This document shows, in pieces, positions 61,566 through 64,000 of a stretch of 64,000 nt of DNA. Position 1 is the stretch's first letter; each line of letters starts with the position of its first letter. The stretch is from Rhodopseudomonas sp. P2A-2r (GTDB lineage Bacteria > Pseudomonadota > Alphaproteobacteria > Rhizobiales > Xanthobacteraceae), in the NCBI RefSeq assembly GCF_026015985.1, contig NZ_CP110389.1:3504001-3568000 (forward strand), given 5' to 3'. The notes beneath the pieces were generated by a model. That model did not search any database, was not told the DNA's origin, and saw only the letters and a program-made list of their open reading frames with translations. A program made the position numbers and the translations under genes.

Positions 61566-62327
61566 ATGATTGCGTCAGATCTTCGCAGCGGGGTGGAGCA
61601 GCTGGGCGACATGATCGCCGCCGCGACGATGATCGTTCCGTTCACCGGCGCCGGCATCTCCACCGAATCCGGCATTCCTGATTTTCGCTCGCCCGGCGGA
61701 TTGTGGACTCGCAACCGGCCCATTCCCTTTGACGAATTCGTCGCGAGCCAGGATGCCCGCGACGAGGCATGGCGGCGGCGCTTCGCCATGGACGCAACGT
61801 TTGCCGCAGCGCGCCCCAGCCGCGGACACCGCGCGCTGGCGGCGTTGTACAAGGCCGGGAAGATCCCCGCGATCATCACGCAGAACATCGACAACCTCCA
61901 TCAGCTGTCCGGCTTCGCGCCGGACGATGTGATCGAATTGCACGGCAATACAACCTACGCCCGCTGTATCGGCTGCGGACTGGCCTACGACCTCGGTTGG
62001 GTCAAGGAGCGCTTCGATGCGGAGGGGAGGGCGCCAGATTGCACAGTGTGCGACGAACCGGTGAAGACGGCTACCATCTCGTTCGGTCAGTCGATGCCCG
62101 AGGACGCGATGCGGCGCGCCGTCGAACTCGCCCGGCAGTGCGATCTGTTTCTCGCCATCGGTTCATCGTTGGTGGTGTGGCCCGCCGCCGGTTTTCCACA
62201 GCTGGCAAAAAATTCCGGCGCCCGCCTGGTGATCATCAACAACGAGCGCACCGATCAGGACGATCACGCCGATCTCGTGATCCGCTACGATATCGGTGAG
62301 ACGCTGAGGCCGTTCGTCGGTAACTGA
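61566..62327 (+). CDS. Sir2-family NAD-dependent protein deacylase
   Basis: 253 residues from ATG 61566. Rossmann start with PFTGAGISTESGIPDFR, the QNID motif (106-109), catalytic His126 in ELHG, and a zinc site of Cys134, 137, 159 and 162. ATISFGQSMPE and AIGSSLVVWPAAGFP complete the family pattern. It removes acyl groups from lysines using NAD. The Ala-Tyr/Arg deacylase pair of desuccinylating CobB is not evident, so deacetylation is more likely. Confidence 0.93.
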   Translation: MIASDLRSGVEQLGDMIAAATMIVPFTGAGISTESGIPDFRSPGGLWTRNRPIPFDEFVASQDARDEAWRRRFAMDATFAAARPSRGHRALAALYKAGKIPAIITQNIDNLHQLSGFAPDDVIELHGNTTYARCIGCGLAYDLGWVKERFDAEGRAPDCTVCDEPVKTATISFGQSMPEDAMRRAVELARQCDLFLAIGSSLVVWPAAGFPQLAKNSGARLVIINNERTDQDDHADLVIRYDIGETLRPFVGN

Positions 62328-62521
62328 TGCGCACTTGATTCGCTGCCGCGCAAGGCTGTTCATAGCTCTTTCTGTGTTCGTTTTTTGTCTTTGCGCTGCT
62401 TCCGACAGTGTTATCTTTGAATCGCGAGATTCGCGTTGCGTCATCATGAATTGTCATCGGTGGGCACGTAGGGTGGTGCTGTCATTGCTCGGACAGCCCG
62501 CAGAGTTTGGGATCCGGGGTC

Positions 62522-63187
62522 ATGGGGTCGGACGGATTTGATTCGAAGAGGCTGGGCGCGTTACCGCCGGGTGCTGCCGGGCCATCGCGGTCGGTAGCAG
62601 CAGATTTTTCCGGCCATTCCGATCACGACGCGATGGACCCGTTTGCGGGTCTCGGCGAAGGCGCGGCGGCCAATCTCGTCGAAATCAGCGGCGTCATCAA
62701 ATGGTTCGATGCTTCCAAGGGGTATGGCTTCATCGTGCCCGACAATGGGGCTGCGGACGTGCTGCTGCACGTCACCGTCCTGCGGCGCGATGGCTACCAG
62801 ACCGCCTATGAAGGCGCGCGTCTGGTCGTTGAATGCGTGCAGCGTGCCAAGGGCTACCAGGCGTTCCAGATCGTCTCGATGGATGAGTCCACCGCGATCC
62901 ATCCGGCGCAGATGCTGCCGCCGCGGACCCACGTCAACGTCACCCCGACCAGCGGTCTGGAGCGGGCCCAGGTAAAGTGGTTCAACCGGCTGCGTGGCTT
63001 CGGCTTCCTGACCTGCGGGGAGGGGACGCCGGATATCTTCGTGCACATGGAAACCCTGCGCCGCTTCGGCATGACCGAGCTGCGGCCCGGCCAGTATGTG
63101 CTCGTTCGTTTCGGGCCCGGCTCGAAGGGCATGATGGCCGCCGAGATCCAGCCGGAAGCCGGTACACCCGGTCTGTCCTCGCACTGA
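62522..63187 (+). CDS. Two-domain cold-shock (CSD) protein
   Basis: 221 residues from ATG 62522. The first CSD (about 60-120) has GVIKWFDASKGYGFIVPDNG and a modified RNP2 (DVLLHV). The second (about 150-215) has AQVKWFNRLRGFGFLTCGEG and DIFVHM. The domains are divergent from each other, and a 50-residue unstructured N-terminus precedes them. Double-CSD proteins are typical of alphaproteobacteria and bind single-stranded RNA/DNA. The 194-base upstream gap could hold a long cold-responsive leader. Confidence 0.92.
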   Translation: MGSDGFDSKRLGALPPGAAGPSRSVAADFSGHSDHDAMDPFAGLGEGAAANLVEISGVIKWFDASKGYGFIVPDNGAADVLLHVTVLRRDGYQTAYEGARLVVECVQRAKGYQAFQIVSMDESTAIHPAQMLPPRTHVNVTPTSGLERAQVKWFNRLRGFGFLTCGEGTPDIFVHMETLRRFGMTELRPGQYVLVRFGPGSKGMMAAEIQPEAGTPGLSSH

Positions 63188-63300
63188 TCCGATCGCGTCG
63201 TCGGAGCTGCGGGCCCGCACGGCAGACGTCTGGTATTTGCCATGATCGTCGGGTTAGTGTTGCCCGCGGGCGCATCTGCCCAATGTGTGGATCGATGTTC

Positions 63301-63789
63301 ATGAGCTTTGTTGTTGCTGGCCGCGGTCGGAGTCTGATGCGCGCGTCATTGGTGCTGGCCGCAGTGCTGGCATTTGTCGGCTTCACGGCCGTTCCCGTTC
63401 GTGCTGCGGAGCTTGAGCCGCTGGAGATCGTCACCAAGTCGGGCGTGCAGGTGTTCTCGGTCGAACTGGCGAAGACTGAGAAGGAGCGCGAAACCGGCCT
63501 CATGTACCGCAAGGAACTCGCCGACGGGCGCGGCATGCTGTTCGATTTCACGCCCGAGCAGCAGGTTTCCATGTGGATGAAGAACACCTTCATCCCGCTG
63601 GACATGATCTTCATCCGCGCCGACGGCCGCATCCTCCGGATCGCCGAGAATACCGAGCCGCAATCCACCAAGATCATCTCCTCCGGCGGTCTCGCCAAGG
63701 GCGTTCTGGAAGTGATCGCCGGTACTGCCAAAAAGTATGGCATCGCGCCGGGCGACAGGGTCGCTCATCCGCTGTTCAAGGGATCATAG
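63301..63789 (+). CDS. DUF192-family secreted protein
   Basis: 162 residues from ATG 63301; starts at 63295 or 63337 (the latter with GGAG upstream) are possible. The signal peptide ends at VPVRAAE. The DUF192 domain follows: VFSVELAKTEKERETGLMYR, MLFDFTPEQQVSMWMKNTFIPLDMIFI and GLAKGVLEVIAG. The conserved small beta fold occurs in bacteria and archaea with no known biochemical role. Confidence 0.88.
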   Translation: MSFVVAGRGRSLMRASLVLAAVLAFVGFTAVPVRAAELEPLEIVTKSGVQVFSVELAKTEKERETGLMYRKELADGRGMLFDFTPEQQVSMWMKNTFIPLDMIFIRADGRILRIAENTEPQSTKIISSGGLAKGVLEVIAGTAKKYGIAPGDRVAHPLFKGS

Positions 63790-63837
63790 GTCCGACAGCC
63801 TTGCTGCTCCCCCCGAAGCGTGTATCGACACGGCACC

Positions 63838-63914
63838 CGGGGTATAGCGCAGCCTGGTAGCGCGGCAGTTTTGGGTACTGCAGGTCCAAGGTTCAGATCC
63901 TTGTGCCCCGACCA
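63838..63914 (+). tRNA. tRNA-Pro (anticodon TGG)
   Basis: Acceptor stem CGGGGTA / TGCCCCG, D arm GCGCAGCCTGGTAGCGC, anticodon arm GCAGT-TTTGGGT-ACTGC with anticodon TGG, T arm GGTTCAGATCC, and encoded CCA at 63912-63914. Confidence 0.95.
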
Positions 63915-64000
63915 ATCATTTCAGTGGCTTAACCGGCATTCGCTCTCCTGGCGCATCCGCCGCCAAGAGCGACCCGGCAGAATCTCGCCGTCCGGGGTAG

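Overview
The window is a chromosomal segment of a GC-rich alphaproteobacterium. It most resembles the Nitrobacteraceae (Bradyrhizobium / Rhodopseudomonas / Tardiphaga group). The reasons are the eukaryote-type glutamine synthetase glnII paired with a divergent gstI-like gene, a class I PHA synthase, an Omp25/RopB-type barrel protein, many small lineage-restricted proteins, and several families of short intergenic palindromes. The assignment is inference from family recognition; no search was run.

Layout. 1-4 kb: the end of a SufA/IscA-type Fe-S protein, a TfoX-like protein with a lysine-rich tail, a GGDEF diguanylate cyclase and a DEAD-box helicase. 4-14 kb: an envelope region with a 1659-residue autotransporter, a divergent membrane-anchored winged-helix/TPR regulator, a secreted caspase-like protein and an outer-membrane barrel. 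14-20 kb: two tandem paralogous SDR dehydrogenases downstream of a ribose-type sugar ABC transporter whose ATPase and permease genes both carry apparent one-base deletions. 20-27 kb: parE, an acetyltransferase, two membrane proteins, a Tat-exported metallo-beta-lactamase-fold protein (frameshifted), a PaiB-like protein and argC. 27-31 kb: a nitrogen module (glnII with a sigma-54 promoter, gstI-like gene, glsA) and a MAPEG protein. 31-41 kb: phaC, a class I/II aminotransferase, hom, glpX, a GNAT protein, a haloacid dehalogenase and recJ. 41-49 kb: a lytic transglycosylase, a MarR regulator divergent from an AhpD-like gene, efp divergent from epmA-epmB (the EF-P modification pair), an HdeD-like protein and a PrsW-like protease.

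49.5-56.3 kb looks acquired: an HME-type RND pump, its periplasmic adaptor, a DUF3240 protein, a secreted cysteine-containing protein and a TPR protein, ending in a decayed serine-recombinase remnant beside tRNA-Glu. No outer-membrane channel gene is present. 56.6-61.3 kb holds a PilZ protein, a GST, a glyoxalase and many very small proteins (26-80 residues), several with their own terminators, including a truncated H-NS-like protein. 61.5-64 kb has a Sir2 deacylase, a two-domain cold-shock protein, a DUF192 protein and tRNA-Pro.

Five genes (17.4, 18.1, 24.8, 42.9 and 60.8 kb) each need one added base to restore a family-like reading frame, mostly at or near homopolymer runs. This may mean under-called homopolymers in the source assembly rather than true pseudogenes. 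I saw no CRISPR array and no intact insertion sequence. The strongest candidates for under-described biology are the glnII/gstI control region, the autotransporter-regulator pair, the channel-less RND island and the small-protein cluster.
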